NCBI GenBank assembly: GCA_039916225.1
Contig: JBDSLU010000280.1
Coordinates: 1 to 35,124, forward strand
Origin: JBDSLU01 sp039916225
GTDB taxonomy: Bacteria > Acidobacteriota > Vicinamibacteria > Vicinamibacterales > Vicinamibacteraceae
Length of the DNA stretch: 35,124 bases
Direction: 5' to 3'
In this document: in pieces, positions 6,886 through 16,360 of the stretch
Layout of the letters: the number at the start of each line of letters is the position of its first letter
Position numbering within the stretch: position 1 is the stretch's first letter
The notes under the pieces: generated by a model
The model's database searches: none
What the model saw: only the letters and a program-made list of their open reading frames with translations
Told to the model about the DNA's origin: nothing
Program-made: the position numbers and the translations under genes

Positions 6886-8499
6886 CTAGTGCGCCGCCGC
6901 GAAGCGCTTGAAGAAGCTGGCGTCGTTCCAGTGCGGCCGCTGCGGCTGATTGCCGACGGCCGTGGTCAGCCGTACCAGCAGATCGTTGAACGTCACCGCG
7001 GAGCCCCGATCGACCGGCTGCTGCAGATCGTCTGACGGCGCGTGATAGCGATCCTTCGTCCACGCCGCGTGGGTGGCGGCGTCGGGCGAATCGGGCGCGT
7101 AGCCGACCTTCAGCGCCAGCGCCGGCACGCCCTGCCGGATGAAGCTGTACTGATCGCTGCGGATGAACCGGTTGCGCAGCGGCTCGGGATCGCCCTGGAC
7201 ACCGAGCTGCATCGAGGCTGCGACCTGGCGCACCGACGCGCCCAGGTCGGACTCGTCGAGGCCGAACACCATCACGCTCTTCATCGGGAAGAGCGGCAGG
7301 AACATGTCCATGTTGATGTTGGCGACGATGGCCGGCGGCGGCACGGTCGGGTGACTGGCGAAGTAGCGTGAACCCAGCAGGCCCTTTTCTTCCGCCGTCA
7401 CCGCGACGAACAGCACCGAACGCTTCGGTCGCTGCGGCAGCGCCGCGAGGGCGCGCGCCGTCTCGATCAGGCTGGCGATGCCGGAGGCGTTGTCCATCGC
7501 CCCGTTGTAGATGCGATCGCCGTTGACGGCGCCGCCGATGCCGAGATGATCGAGGTGTCCGCTGAGCACGACGTATTCGTCTCGCAGCGCCGGGTCGCTG
7601 CCCCGAAGCAGACCGGCGACGTTGTCCGATGTGATCGCCGCGGTCTCGACCTTCACGGTGGCGCGTACCGTGGTCGGCAGCGGAAAGCGCGGCAGCGGCT
7701 TGCGGTCGTCCGCCAGGGCGACGATCTCGGCGAACGTGTGCCCGGAGCCGGCGAACAGCCGCTCGGCGCTGGCCGGGTTGAAGGCGATCGCCACCTGCTG
7801 GCCGGCGGTGTCGTGCAGCGACGCATCGGCCAGAGACATGGCCGGCTGCAATCGGGCCAGCGAGGCGCGCTCCCAGGGCGGTTCCTGGCGTCCCGGGTGC
7901 TGCACCACGATGGCGCCGATCGCGCCGGCCCCCTTCAGCGCGGCCCAGCGGGCGGCCGCCGACTGCGCGTGCGCGCCGAGCGCGTCGGGGACGCCAGCGG
8001 GGCTACCCACCAGGTAGACGACGATCTTGCCGCGCAGGTCCTGGCCGGCGAGATCGTCGATCTTCGCGTCGGGAATCTGCAAACCGTAGCCGACGAAGGC
8101 GAGCGGCGCTTCGACCTGCGGAGCCGGATCGATGCGCATCGAGAACGCCGCGTCCGTTCCGAGCGCGACCGGGTCGGCCTTGCCGTCGCGGACGAGGGTC
8201 AGGCTGGACTGGGCCTCGACGATCTTGCGCGAGGTGAACTGGACCGGCTGCCGGTAACCCGACGTGCCGGCCGGAGCGAGGCCGGCGGCCTTGAACTGTT
8301 CGGCGACGTAGGCGGCGGCCTTCTGATGGCCCTCGCTGCCGGTGTCGCGGCCCTCGAGCGTGTCGCTGGCCAGGAACGCGACGTGGGCCCACCAGCGTGC
8401 TGCCGGATCCTCGGCGGCCAGGCTCGGGACGAACGGTGCAGCGGCGAGTGCCGCGGTGAGGATGCACGCGGATCGGAAACGCACCATGCGGCCGAGCAT
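6886..8499 (-). CDS. Secreted M28-family zinc metallopeptidase with PA domain
   Basis: A 537-residue exported aminopeptidase-like protein. The N-terminus is a signal peptide ending near SLAAEDP. A protease-associated (PA) insert spans roughly residues 130-250 (PLAFVGYGLQIP, LRGKIVVYLVG). The M28 metal ligands are all visible: H in SGHLDHLG (about 314), D in GAMDNASG (335), the E pair in TAEEKGLLGS (369), D in ANINMDM (396) and H in DRYHAPSDD (485). It should therefore be an active di-zinc exopeptidase in the periplasm or outside the cell; the substrate is unknown. The ATG at 8487 (MVRFRSACIL) is an alternative start giving a cleaner signal peptide. The gene upstream on the same strand is also a secreted protein. 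Confidence 0.9.
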   Translation of the reverse strand: MLGRMVRFRSACILTAALAAAPFVPSLAAEDPAARWWAHVAFLASDTLEGRDTGSEGHQKAAAYVAEQFKAAGLAPAGTSGYRQPVQFTSRKIVEAQSSLTLVRDGKADPVALGTDAAFSMRIDPAPQVEAPLAFVGYGLQIPDAKIDDLAGQDLRGKIVVYLVGSPAGVPDALGAHAQSAAARWAALKGAGAIGAIVVQHPGRQEPPWERASLARLQPAMSLADASLHDTAGQQVAIAFNPASAERLFAGSGHTFAEIVALADDRKPLPRFPLPTTVRATVKVETAAITSDNVAGLLRGSDPALRDEYVVLSGHLDHLGIGGAVNGDRIYNGAMDNASGIASLIETARALAALPQRPKRSVLFVAVTAEEKGLLGSRYFASHPTVPPPAIVANINMDMFLPLFPMKSVMVFGLDESDLGASVRQVAASMQLGVQGDPEPLRNRFIRSDQYSFIRQGVPALALKVGYAPDSPDAATHAAWTKDRYHAPSDDLQQPVDRGSAVTFNDLLVRLTTAVGNQPQRPHWNDASFFKRFAAAH

Positions 8500-8573
8500 C
8501 CTACAGGCGCGAGGCGTCGTGCAACGGGCGCGGGGCGATGGGGATGGGCCGTGTCAAACGGAATGAACGGTGG

Positions 8574-11426
8574 TCACGGCAGCGGCGTCAGCAGCGTCGA
8601 CGCACCGGCGGCCCAGAACTGGTCGGCCGTCGACCAGTAAGTCGACCGCTCCACCACGATCGGCGGGCCGTCGCTCCCGATGATGCCGGCCACCCGCATG
8701 GGGAAGGGGACGTTCGTACCGAGCGCCGGACACAGGCTCTTGAGGCCCGTCGTGTAACGGCCGCGGGCCGGGACGGGCACGGTGACCCGGCAGGCGCGCC
8801 GGTCGGGAAACTGCGGATCAGGAGAATCCCCGCCGGCGCCGACGTCGATGGTGACGTTGGCGGCGATCAGGCCGGGATTGGCGACCAGCAGGTAGGTCTC
8901 GGTGTCCGGCCGCGGATCGATGAAGCCGCCGGCGAGCGCCCAGCGCACGGCGGACGTGGTCGTCGCGGCGGTCACCGTGCCCTCGTACCAGTTCGGGCTC
9001 GGCCACCACATGGCCCGCTCGACCACGATCGGCGTGCCGTTCGTCGAGGCGATGGTTGCGGACACGGCGGTGGCGGCCAGCCGCACGTCCTCGCCCTTCA
9101 CCGCGATCGTCTGCCGGCTTTCCGCTGCGACCTGGTGCACCCTCTCGACCGTCGTGCCGTCCGGCAGCAGGTAGGTGATGCTCACCGCCGCCGCGCTCGC
9201 GGACGGATTGCCGATCAGGATGTAGAGATCGAAGAAGGCGCCGGTCGCGCCTTCGGCGATGAACCACTGGAGCGCCGGCGCGGTGATGCCGGCGCTGGCC
9301 GTACCGCCGCTGAACGGTTGTCCGCCCGTCGTCATGTACATGGCCCGTTCGGCGAAAATCGGCTGGGTGGCGTCGATCCGCGCCGACACGTCGGTCGCGT
9401 CGAGGCCCGGCTCCTGGTCGACGTAGATCGTGCGCCGGCTGTTCGGCAGCAGCGCATAGGCGCGCACGATCGGGGCCCGCGGGGCGGGCAGCAGGTAGGT
9501 GATGGTCGCGGTCGCCGCCGTCGCTCCCGGATTCTGCAGCAGGTAGAACAGGTCGAAGGCGCCGTGGGTCGCGCCTTCGGCGAAGTACCAGGTTGCGGCC
9601 GGGCCGCTGATGGCCCGCTCGGCGTGGCTGCCGTAGCCGGCCCCCATCCCGCCGCCCCACGTCAGTGTCCGCTCGACGGCCAGCCGCTGCTCCGATTCCA
9701 CCAATATCGAGAACGCCTGATCGGGTAGCGGGAAGGTCTCGAGACCCTGTGACGCCTCCGAGAAGATGAACAAATCGCCGTCGGTCGGGCCGGTGTAGAG
9801 ATTCAGGATCGGGCTGGTGGTCCGGCGTCCGTTCTGGCCCTGGAACTGGGCCACAATGCTGACGCTGTCGTTCACCGTCGTCGCCGGCTTGAAGACCGCG
9901 ATCTCGGTGTTGAAGAAGGCGTTCTGGGCGCCCTCGGCCAGGTAGTACTTGAACAGGCCGCGCGGGTTCGTGCCGGCCACGTACTCCTGCCGATTGGTCA
10001 CGCCGTCGCTGTCCGGATCGAGGAACGCGTCCGCCGGGTTGGCGTCGCTGAGGCGGAAGTTGGTTTCCCACCCGACCGACATCCCGTCGTCGTCGCCATC
10101 GAGGTCGAAGCCGAAGACGTCGAACGCGGCGTTGGTGTCGCCCGGGACGAACGTGCTGGCGGACGTCGCGAAGAACGCGGTCAGGCCGTCGGCGGTGAGC
10201 GACACGCCCTCGCAGTCGCGTGGCGTGCCCTGGGACGTACTATTCGACACCCACGTCTGCAGGTCGAAGACCTGGACGAGGAAGGACGTCGGCGTGTTGC
10301 CGATGCAATACGCCCGAACGCGTCCGGTGGCGTCCACCGCCATGCTGGTCAGCGTCGGGCCGGACGGGACCGCCGAGCCGAACACGTCGGTCTCGGCGGG
10401 GAATATGTCCGTCGCCGACACCGGGCCGAAGGCCTGGACGAACGTCTGCCCGCTGCCGGTGGTGTAGGAGCCGTAGATGACGACGGCGCCGGACGAGCCG
10501 TTGGGCGAGACGACGGCCTCCACCACCCGGTACGACTGCGCGATGATGCCCGTCACCCCCGGGAGCTTGACCGTGAATCCGAGCCGCGCCGTCACCTGGC
10601 TCGGTACGTACCGCCGGTAGGCGCGCGTGCACGGCAAGGCGGCCGCGTCGCAGGGCAGCGGATCCGCGCCCGGGTAGTCGAGCGCCGCGTCGGAGAGAAA
10701 GATGACGCGGGAGCCGTCGTCGCTGATGCTCGGCGAACGCGAGTCGCGGTCGCTCTGCGAGCCCCCCGTCGGCACGCTCAGGCGGCTCGTGGTCGACGTT
10801 TGGACGTCGTGGAGGAAGATGTCGCGCCGCTGATTGGTGTCGGCGGCGACGAGGTTCGTGGCCACCGACTCGAACACCACGTAGCGGCCATCGCCGCTGA
10901 TCCGCGGCGCGGCGCTGGCGCCGGTGCTCTGAACGCCGCCGCTCGTGACGCTGGCCCGGATGGTGGCCCCGGTCGTGCGGTCGTGCACGAACACGTCGGG
11001 GCAGGTCGGTCCCGGCAGGGTTGCGCCGAGGCACGAATTCACGTTGTTGTCGTCGGCGGTCAGCGACGCCGCCGAGACGAACGTCACGTAGCGGCCGTCG
11101 GCCGAGATGTCGGGCGACACACTATCGCCCACGGCCTCCATTCCGCCGGTCCGCACGCTGACGCGGGTGACGGCGCCGGTCTGCCGGTCCTTCACGAAGA
11201 CGTCGGCCGATCCGTTGCCATCGCCGGCGACCAGCGTCGCGGCCGTCGATGAAAAGGCCACGAACCGCCCGTCTGCGCTGGCGCTCGGCTGCCAGCTGGC
11301 GCCCGCCACTTGGGTGCCACTCGCGTCGGTGCTGACGCGCGTCGTCGTCTGCGCGCCACCGACGCCGAGGGCGGCGGCCCACGCCACGGCGCCCATGACG
11401 ATCAACCGAAGGTGTCCCGTTCTCAA
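8574..11426 (-). CDS. Large secreted beta-propeller and repeat protein
   Basis: About 950 residues. Signal peptide (GAVAWAAALGVGGAQ), then at least four TolB/PD40-like blades marked by S-x-DGRxVxFxS (near residues 50, 105, 174, 232). An Asp-rich calcium-binding, thrombospondin-3-like stretch follows (DLDGDDDG, DPDSDGVTNRQEY, about 439-480). Four C-terminal repeats of 110-120 residues begin near 488, 610, 718 and 827, each opening with an aromatic-x-x-AEGA-like motif and containing an ERxxxW/Y-like step. The start is taken at TTG 11424-11426 because AGGAG lies 8 nt before it; ATG 11394-11396 and a more distal ATG at 11501 are alternatives. Probably an extracellular or surface protein of unknown function; divergent from the permease gene. 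Confidence 0.8.
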   Translation of the reverse strand: MRTGHLRLIVMGAVAWAAALGVGGAQTTTRVSTDASGTQVAGASWQPSASADGRFVAFSSTAATLVAGDGNGSADVFVKDRQTGAVTRVSVRTGGMEAVGDSVSPDISADGRYVTFVSAASLTADDNNVNSCLGATLPGPTCPDVFVHDRTTGATIRASVTSGGVQSTGASAAPRISGDGRYVVFESVATNLVAADTNQRRDIFLHDVQTSTTSRLSVPTGGSQSDRDSRSPSISDDGSRVIFLSDAALDYPGADPLPCDAAALPCTRAYRRYVPSQVTARLGFTVKLPGVTGIIAQSYRVVEAVVSPNGSSGAVVIYGSYTTGSGQTFVQAFGPVSATDIFPAETDVFGSAVPSGPTLTSMAVDATGRVRAYCIGNTPTSFLVQVFDLQTWVSNSTSQGTPRDCEGVSLTADGLTAFFATSASTFVPGDTNAAFDVFGFDLDGDDDGMSVGWETNFRLSDANPADAFLDPDSDGVTNRQEYVAGTNPRGLFKYYLAEGAQNAFFNTEIAVFKPATTVNDSVSIVAQFQGQNGRRTTSPILNLYTGPTDGDLFIFSEASQGLETFPLPDQAFSILVESEQRLAVERTLTWGGGMGAGYGSHAERAISGPAATWYFAEGATHGAFDLFYLLQNPGATAATATITYLLPAPRAPIVRAYALLPNSRRTIYVDQEPGLDATDVSARIDATQPIFAERAMYMTTGGQPFSGGTASAGITAPALQWFIAEGATGAFFDLYILIGNPSASAAAVSITYLLPDGTTVERVHQVAAESRQTIAVKGEDVRLAATAVSATIASTNGTPIVVERAMWWPSPNWYEGTVTAATTTSAVRWALAGGFIDPRPDTETYLLVANPGLIAANVTIDVGAGGDSPDPQFPDRRACRVTVPVPARGRYTTGLKSLCPALGTNVPFPMRVAGIIGSDGPPIVVERSTYWSTADQFWAAGASTLLTPLP

Positions 11427-11564
11427 TGCGCACGCTCCTGCTCGCACCGGGCCGGAGCGCGGGCGCGAATCGACGTCAGGGGGAGCTGAAGGATATCGCA
11501 AGCGAGCCGCGCCGACTCGGAACAGCGTGCACCCCGCGAGGCGTCAAGCGGCGTAACCTGCGAT

Positions 11565-14027
11565 ATGCGCTGGAAACACGTGCTGCGCCACCTCGCGGCC
11601 ATGCCGCTGTTCACCGGCATGGCCGTGCTGACCCTGGCCCTCGGCATCGGCGCCAATACCGCCATCTTCAGCGTCATCTCGGGCGTCCTGCTGAAGCCGC
11701 TGCCGTATCCGCGCTCGGACCAGTTGGTGGCGCTCGATCACGCCGCCCCGGGCTTCGACATCGCCCGGGCCGGGGCCGCTCCGTTCCTCTACTTCACCTA
11801 CCGTGAGGACGGGCGCGCCTTCCAGGACGTCGCGCTGTGGAACACCGGTACGGTCAGCGTCACCGGCCTGGCCCAGCCGGAGGAGGTCCAGACGCTGTTC
11901 GCGACGGACGGTTTGCTGCCGATCCTGGGGGTCCAGCCGATGCTCGGCCGCGTGTTCTCGCGGGCCGACGACGCCCCCGGCGGCGCCGAGACCGTCGTCC
12001 TGACCGCCGGCTACTGGCGCGCCAAACTGGGCGGGGATCGGTCGGCGGTCGGCCGGATGGTGACGCTGGACGGCAAGCCACGGGAGATCATCGGCGTGCT
12101 GCCCGACACCTTCCGCTTCCTCGACCGCGAGGTCTCGGTGGTCGTGCCGATGCGGATCGACCGCAGCAAGGTGACGCTCGGCCAATTCAGTTACTCGGCG
12201 ATGGCGCGGCTCAAGCCGGGCAAGACCATCGACGACGCCACCGCCGACGTCGGGCGGATGATCCCGATCGCCATGCGGCGCTTCCCGCCGTTCCCCGGCG
12301 CGTCGATGGCCATGTTCGAGAAGGCCGGGCTGACGCCGCAGATCCGGTCGGCCAAGACCGATCTGGTCGGCGACGTGCAGAACGCGCTGTGGGTGCTGAT
12401 GGGCACCATCGCGATGGTGCTGCTGATCGCCTGCGCCAACGTCGCCAACCTGCTGCTCGTGCGGGCCGAGTCGCGACAGCAGGAGCTGGCGGTCAAGGCC
12501 GCGCTCGGCGCCGACTCGGGCCGGATCGTCCGCGAGCTTCTGATGGAGAGCATGACGCTGGCCGGGTTCGGCGGCGCGGTGGGACTCGCGCTGGCCTTCG
12601 GAGCGGTGCGGCTGCTCGTGGCCCTCGAGCCCGGCAACCTGCCGCGGCTCGCCGACATCGCCATCGACCTGCCGGTGCTCGGCTTCGCGATCGGCCTGTC
12701 GCTGCTGTCCGGACTGCTGTTCGGCGTGATCCCGGCGCTGAAGCAGGCCGGCGGCCAGTTGGCGACCACGCTGCGGGCCGGCGGCCGCAGCGTCAGCGGC
12801 AGCAAGGAGCGCGAGCGCGCCCGTAACGTGCTGGTCGTGGCCCAGGTCGCGCTGGCCCTGGTCCTGCTGGTCAGCTCGGGCCTGATGATTCGCACCTTCC
12901 GCGCGCTGGTCGAGGTCCATCCCGGCTTCGTCCGGCCCGGCGAGGTGCAGACGCTGCGCCTCTTCATCCCGGAATCGCAGGTCAAGGACGACCAGGCCGT
13001 CGCTCGCGCGCACCAGACGATCCTCGAGAAGCTGGCCGCGGTGCCTGGCGTGACGTCCGTGTCGCTCGCCTCGACCGTCACCATGTCGGGGCGGGCCTGG
13101 CACGATCCGCTCTTCGCCGAGGATCGCGCCTACGCCGCGGCCGAAGTGCCGGCGATCCGCATGTTCAAGTTCGTCTCGCCCGGCTACATGAAGACGCTGG
13201 GCGGATCGATCGTCGCCGGCCGCGAGTTCACCTGGGACGACGCGCACCAGCGCCGGCCGGTGGCCATGGTGTCGGCGAACCTGGCCAAGGAGCTCTGGGG
13301 CGGTCCGGCACAGGCAGTCGGCAAGCGCATCCGGCCCTACGCGACCGGCACCTGGCGTGAGGTCGTCGGCGTCGTCAGCGATACCCGCGACGACGGCGTC
13401 ACCAAGAAGTCGCCCACCGTGGCCTACTGGCCGATCTCGATGGCGCAGTTCAGCCCCGACGCCAACGAGCCGTCGTTCGCGCTCCGGAGCGCCTCCTATC
13501 TGGTACGGAGCGAGCGGACCGGCTCGGACGGGTTCGTCCGCGAGCTGGAGCGGGCGGTATGGTCGGTCAACCCGAACCTGCCGCTGGCCAGCGTCAAGAC
13601 GCTGCAGGAGATCTACGACGAGTCGCTGGCGCGGACATCTTTCACCCTCGTGATGCTGGCGATCGCCGGCGCGATGGCGCTGGTGCTGGGTGTCGCCGGC
13701 ATCTACGGCGTCATCTCCTACGCGGTGGCGCAGCGTCGCCGCGAGATCGGCATCCGCATCGCGCTCGGCGCGCCGGCCCACGCGGTGACCCGCCTGTTCG
13801 TCGGGCACGGCATGATGCTCGCCGGCATCGGCGTCGCCATCGGGCTGGCCGCGGCGTTCGCCGTCACGCGGCTGATGACGTCGCTGCTCTTCGAAGTGAC
13901 CGCCGTCGATCCGCTGACCTACGCGCTGGTGTCGCTGACGCTGTTCGGCGCGACGGTGCTCGCGTGCTACGTGCCGGCCTTGCGCGCGACGCGCGTCGAT
14001 CCGATCAGCGCGCTCCGGGCGGAGTAG
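11565..14027 (+). CDS. MacB/FtsX-type ABC transporter permease (orphan)
   Basis: An 820-residue inner-membrane protein with the duplicated layout of the 'acidobacterial duplicated orphan permease' group. It has an N-terminal helix (TGMAVLTLALGIGANTAIFSVI) and a MacB-like periplasmic domain. A first FtsX core carries ACANVANLLLVRAESRQQELAVKAALGA; after a second periplasmic domain, the final FtsX core carries IYGVISYAVAQRRREIGIRIALGA and ends in ATRVDPISALRAE. No ATP-binding subunit lies nearby, which is typical of this group. The family works in mechanotransmission or export of peptides, lipids or drugs, but the cargo here is unknown. It lacks the extra N-terminal domain some members carry. 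No Shine-Dalgarno is clear at ATG 11565. Confidence 0.92.
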   Translation: MRWKHVLRHLAAMPLFTGMAVLTLALGIGANTAIFSVISGVLLKPLPYPRSDQLVALDHAAPGFDIARAGAAPFLYFTYREDGRAFQDVALWNTGTVSVTGLAQPEEVQTLFATDGLLPILGVQPMLGRVFSRADDAPGGAETVVLTAGYWRAKLGGDRSAVGRMVTLDGKPREIIGVLPDTFRFLDREVSVVVPMRIDRSKVTLGQFSYSAMARLKPGKTIDDATADVGRMIPIAMRRFPPFPGASMAMFEKAGLTPQIRSAKTDLVGDVQNALWVLMGTIAMVLLIACANVANLLLVRAESRQQELAVKAALGADSGRIVRELLMESMTLAGFGGAVGLALAFGAVRLLVALEPGNLPRLADIAIDLPVLGFAIGLSLLSGLLFGVIPALKQAGGQLATTLRAGGRSVSGSKERERARNVLVVAQVALALVLLVSSGLMIRTFRALVEVHPGFVRPGEVQTLRLFIPESQVKDDQAVARAHQTILEKLAAVPGVTSVSLASTVTMSGRAWHDPLFAEDRAYAAAEVPAIRMFKFVSPGYMKTLGGSIVAGREFTWDDAHQRRPVAMVSANLAKELWGGPAQAVGKRIRPYATGTWREVVGVVSDTRDDGVTKKSPTVAYWPISMAQFSPDANEPSFALRSASYLVRSERTGSDGFVRELERAVWSVNPNLPLASVKTLQEIYDESLARTSFTLVMLAIAGAMALVLGVAGIYGVISYAVAQRRREIGIRIALGAPAHAVTRLFVGHGMMLAGIGVAIGLAAAFAVTRLMTSLLFEVTAVDPLTYALVSLTLFGATVLACYVPALRATRVDPISALRAE

Positions 14028-14111
14028 GGCGCCGCCGGCGGATCCGGCGCAACAGCGACGGGATGCGAGTCGCCGGCCTGGCTGACGTGGCCATGCTCAC
14101 CCGGGCGACGC

Positions 14112-15149
14112 TCACCCGAGGGCGTCGAGCAGCTCGGCAGCGGTGACCGCGGCGGGACCGAACTTGCCGACGGCCACGCCGGCGGCGTGGTTGGCGAGCT
14201 CCGCTGCCTGGGTCAGCGTCGCCCCCGAGGCGAGGGCGACCGCCAGCGTGGCGATGACCGTATCGCCGGCGCCGGTCACGTCGGCGACCTCGCGGGCGCG
14301 GGCGGCGAGGTTGGCCTCGACGATCAGCGGCGTCTCGTGCGCGGGCCGACCGGCCGGCGCGGGCGCGCCCTCGGCCAGCCACATGCCGTGCTCCCCGCGC
14401 GTGATCATCACCGACGAGGACCCGGCCAGCGCGCGGAAGGCGCGCGCGGCGGCCCGGGCGTCGTCGTCGCTGCGAATCCGCATGTGCGTGGCGACTTCCG
14501 CCTCGTGGTGATTCGGCGTGATCAGCGAGGCGCCGGCGTACGAGGCGAGGTGCGGAATCTTGGGATCGACCAGCACCGCGGCGCCGTTCGCGGCGCGCTG
14601 CTCGGCCAGCCGCCGCATCAGCCCTGGCGTCACCGCGCCCTTCAGGTAGTCCGAGACCACGACCACGGCGGCGCCTACGCAGGCCCGCTCGACGGCGGCG
14701 ATCAGCGCCTGCTCGACGGCGCCAGCGGCCTCGGTATCGGACTCGTAGTCGACCCGCGCCACTTGTTGATGCCGGGTCGTGACGATGCGGACCTTGCGCG
14801 TCGTCGGCCGGGCCGGATCCTCGACCAGGCCGTCGGCGTCGATGCCGGCGGTGGCGAGGGCCGCTCGCAGCGTGTCGGCGGCCTCGTCGGCCCCGACCAG
14901 GCCGACCAGGCGCGGCGTGGCCCCGAGGGCGCGGATGTTGTGCGCGACGTTGGCGGCGCCGCCGAGGCGAACCTCGTCGCCGATGTGCTCGACGACCGGC
15001 ACGGGCGCTTCCGGCGAGATGCGTTGGACGCGCCCGATCGTGAACTGATCGAGCATGACGTCGCCGACGACCACGATGGGCCGATCGGCGATGCGCGCGA
15101 CGAGCGATCGAAGGGCCTGGAGGGACGGGCTGGCGGCGTCCGCCGTCAT
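14112..15149 (-). CDS. D-glycero-beta-D-manno-heptose-7-phosphate kinase-like (RfaE/HldA)
   Basis: A 345-residue PfkB/ribokinase-fold sugar kinase most like the RfaE N-terminal domain. It should phosphorylate heptose-7-phosphate at C1 for ADP-heptose used in LPS cores. Evidence: VVVGDVMLDQFTIGRVQRISPEAPVPVV near the N-terminus, the substrate/glycine segment LGGAANVAHNIRALGA, and the PfkB active-site motif DVTGAGDTVIATLAVAL with its catalytic Asp. Unlike E. coli HldE it has no C-terminal cytidylyltransferase-type domain, so a separate nucleotidyltransferase is needed. It is the last gene of a minus-strand operon; its ATG overlaps the stop of the ligase-like gene (ATGA). Its context with a GT9 transferase supports the heptose role. 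Confidence 0.85.
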   Translation of the reverse strand: MTADAASPSLQALRSLVARIADRPIVVVGDVMLDQFTIGRVQRISPEAPVPVVEHIGDEVRLGGAANVAHNIRALGATPRLVGLVGADEAADTLRAALATAGIDADGLVEDPARPTTRKVRIVTTRHQQVARVDYESDTEAAGAVEQALIAAVERACVGAAVVVVSDYLKGAVTPGLMRRLAEQRAANGAAVLVDPKIPHLASYAGASLITPNHHEAEVATHMRIRSDDDARAAARAFRALAGSSSVMITRGEHGMWLAEGAPAPAGRPAHETPLIVEANLAARAREVADVTGAGDTVIATLAVALASGATLTQAAELANHAAGVAVGKFGPAAVTAAELLDALG

Positions 15150-16360
15150 CGCGCGTCGGCGTCGGCGGCGGGGCGGTCCGACGCGTAGGGCAGGGTGATG
15201 AGCACCAGGAAGAGCATCAGGAACTCCGAGTCCCCGAAGTTGTACTCGAACAGCCCGGCGGCGACCATGGCGGCGACGGCGGCGAGCCCGCCGGCGGCGA
15301 GCGACGGCTGGCGGCTGGTCATCACCCGCCGGATCAGGTCGCGGCTCAGGAAGACGATGAACCCGATCCAGATCAGGAGCGCCGGCAGGCCGCGCTCGGC
15401 AGCGATGTGGACGGGAACGTTGTGCAGGTGGACGTTGAGGTCGTTGACCGCCCACGGCTGCCGGTATTCCTTGTAGACCGACTTCACCATGTCCGGCCCG
15501 ACGCCGGTGAACGGGTGATCGCGGACGATCTCGAGGCCGGACTCCAGCATCGCGACCCGGTCCTTGTTCGACGGGTCGTTGACGTCGAACATCGAGTACA
15601 TCCGCGCCGTGACACTGGTCGGAGCGACCAGGATGGTGAGGGCCACGACCAGCGGGATGCCCGCCAGCAGCCGGCGGTCCTTCAGCACGATCAGCACGCC
15701 GACGCCGGCCACCAGCCCGACCCACGCGCTGCGGGTGAAGGTGAGGGCCAGGGCGACGATCAGCGCCGGCATGACCAGCACCGTCCAGGTCCGCGAGCCG
15801 CCGAGGAAGGTCGTGCCGTCGCGGCGGAAGACGAGCCGGGCGGCGGCGGCGCAGGCCACCAGCATCAGCACGCCCGAGTAGGTCATGTAGTGGGTCAGCG
15901 ACCCGTGCGGGCGCTGGCTCAGGTTGTCGTAGTGGAGCAGCCCGAACTGGGCGATGCCGATCAGCGCGCTGAGGGCCCCGACCGAGATGATGAGGGTAGC
16001 GAACGTCAGGGCGCGCGGTCCGCGCGCGAAGCGGTAGACCACCGGCACGATCAGGAACAGCACCAGCTGTTTGCAGTCGATGAGGCTGACGGTCGGGTCG
16101 ACCGAGTTGAGCGCGGAGAAGACGGTGGCGACGCCATAGGCGACGAGCCACCAGAACATCATCGGTACTTCGACCCGCTCGTTCTGGACGTACACCACTG
16201 CCGCCCAGCCGGCGAAGGTGACGGCCAGCATGATGTAGGCGGGTGCCACCGAGAGCTGCGCGGCGGCGAGGAAGCCGACCAGCGCGCCGATGGTGAGGGC
16301 TTCGAGCTTGCCGACGCGGAAGAGCGGGGGCGCTTGGAGCGCGGTCGTGGTCGTCGTCAT
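15146..16360 (-). CDS. O-antigen ligase / polymerase-like membrane protein
   Basis: A 404-residue polytopic membrane protein, about 10-12 helices, of the Wzy_C/O-antigen-ligase type. The conserved large periplasmic loop precedes the segment GVGPDMVKSVYKEYRQ, followed by NVHLHNVPVHIAAERGLPAL, the His/Glu-Gly region typical of the family. Such proteins join or polymerise lipid-linked glycans at the outer face of the inner membrane. The start at ATG 16358-16360 (MTTTTTALQAPPLF) has AGGA 9-13 nt upstream and overlaps the GT9 stop as ATGA; it also overlaps the kinase start, so all three genes look translationally coupled. Ligase versus polymerase cannot be told from sequence. Confidence 0.85.
   Translation of the reverse strand: MTTTTTALQAPPLFRVGKLEALTIGALVGFLAAAQLSVAPAYIMLAVTFAGWAAVVYVQNERVEVPMMFWWLVAYGVATVFSALNSVDPTVSLIDCKQLVLFLIVPVVYRFARGPRALTFATLIISVGALSALIGIAQFGLLHYDNLSQRPHGSLTHYMTYSGVLMLVACAAAARLVFRRDGTTFLGGSRTWTVLVMPALIVALALTFTRSAWVGLVAGVGVLIVLKDRRLLAGIPLVVALTILVAPTSVTARMYSMFDVNDPSNKDRVAMLESGLEIVRDHPFTGVGPDMVKSVYKEYRQPWAVNDLNVHLHNVPVHIAAERGLPALLIWIGFIVFLSRDLIRRVMTSRQPSLAAGGLAAVAAMVAAGLFEYNFGDSEFLMLFLVLITLPYASDRPAADADAR

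Noticed and set aside
14028..14111. Terminator between the permease and kinase genes (GCGCCG/CGGCGC).
   Set aside because: The 6-bp stem has a 10-nt loop and no T-run; such pairing is expected by chance in this GC-rich DNA.
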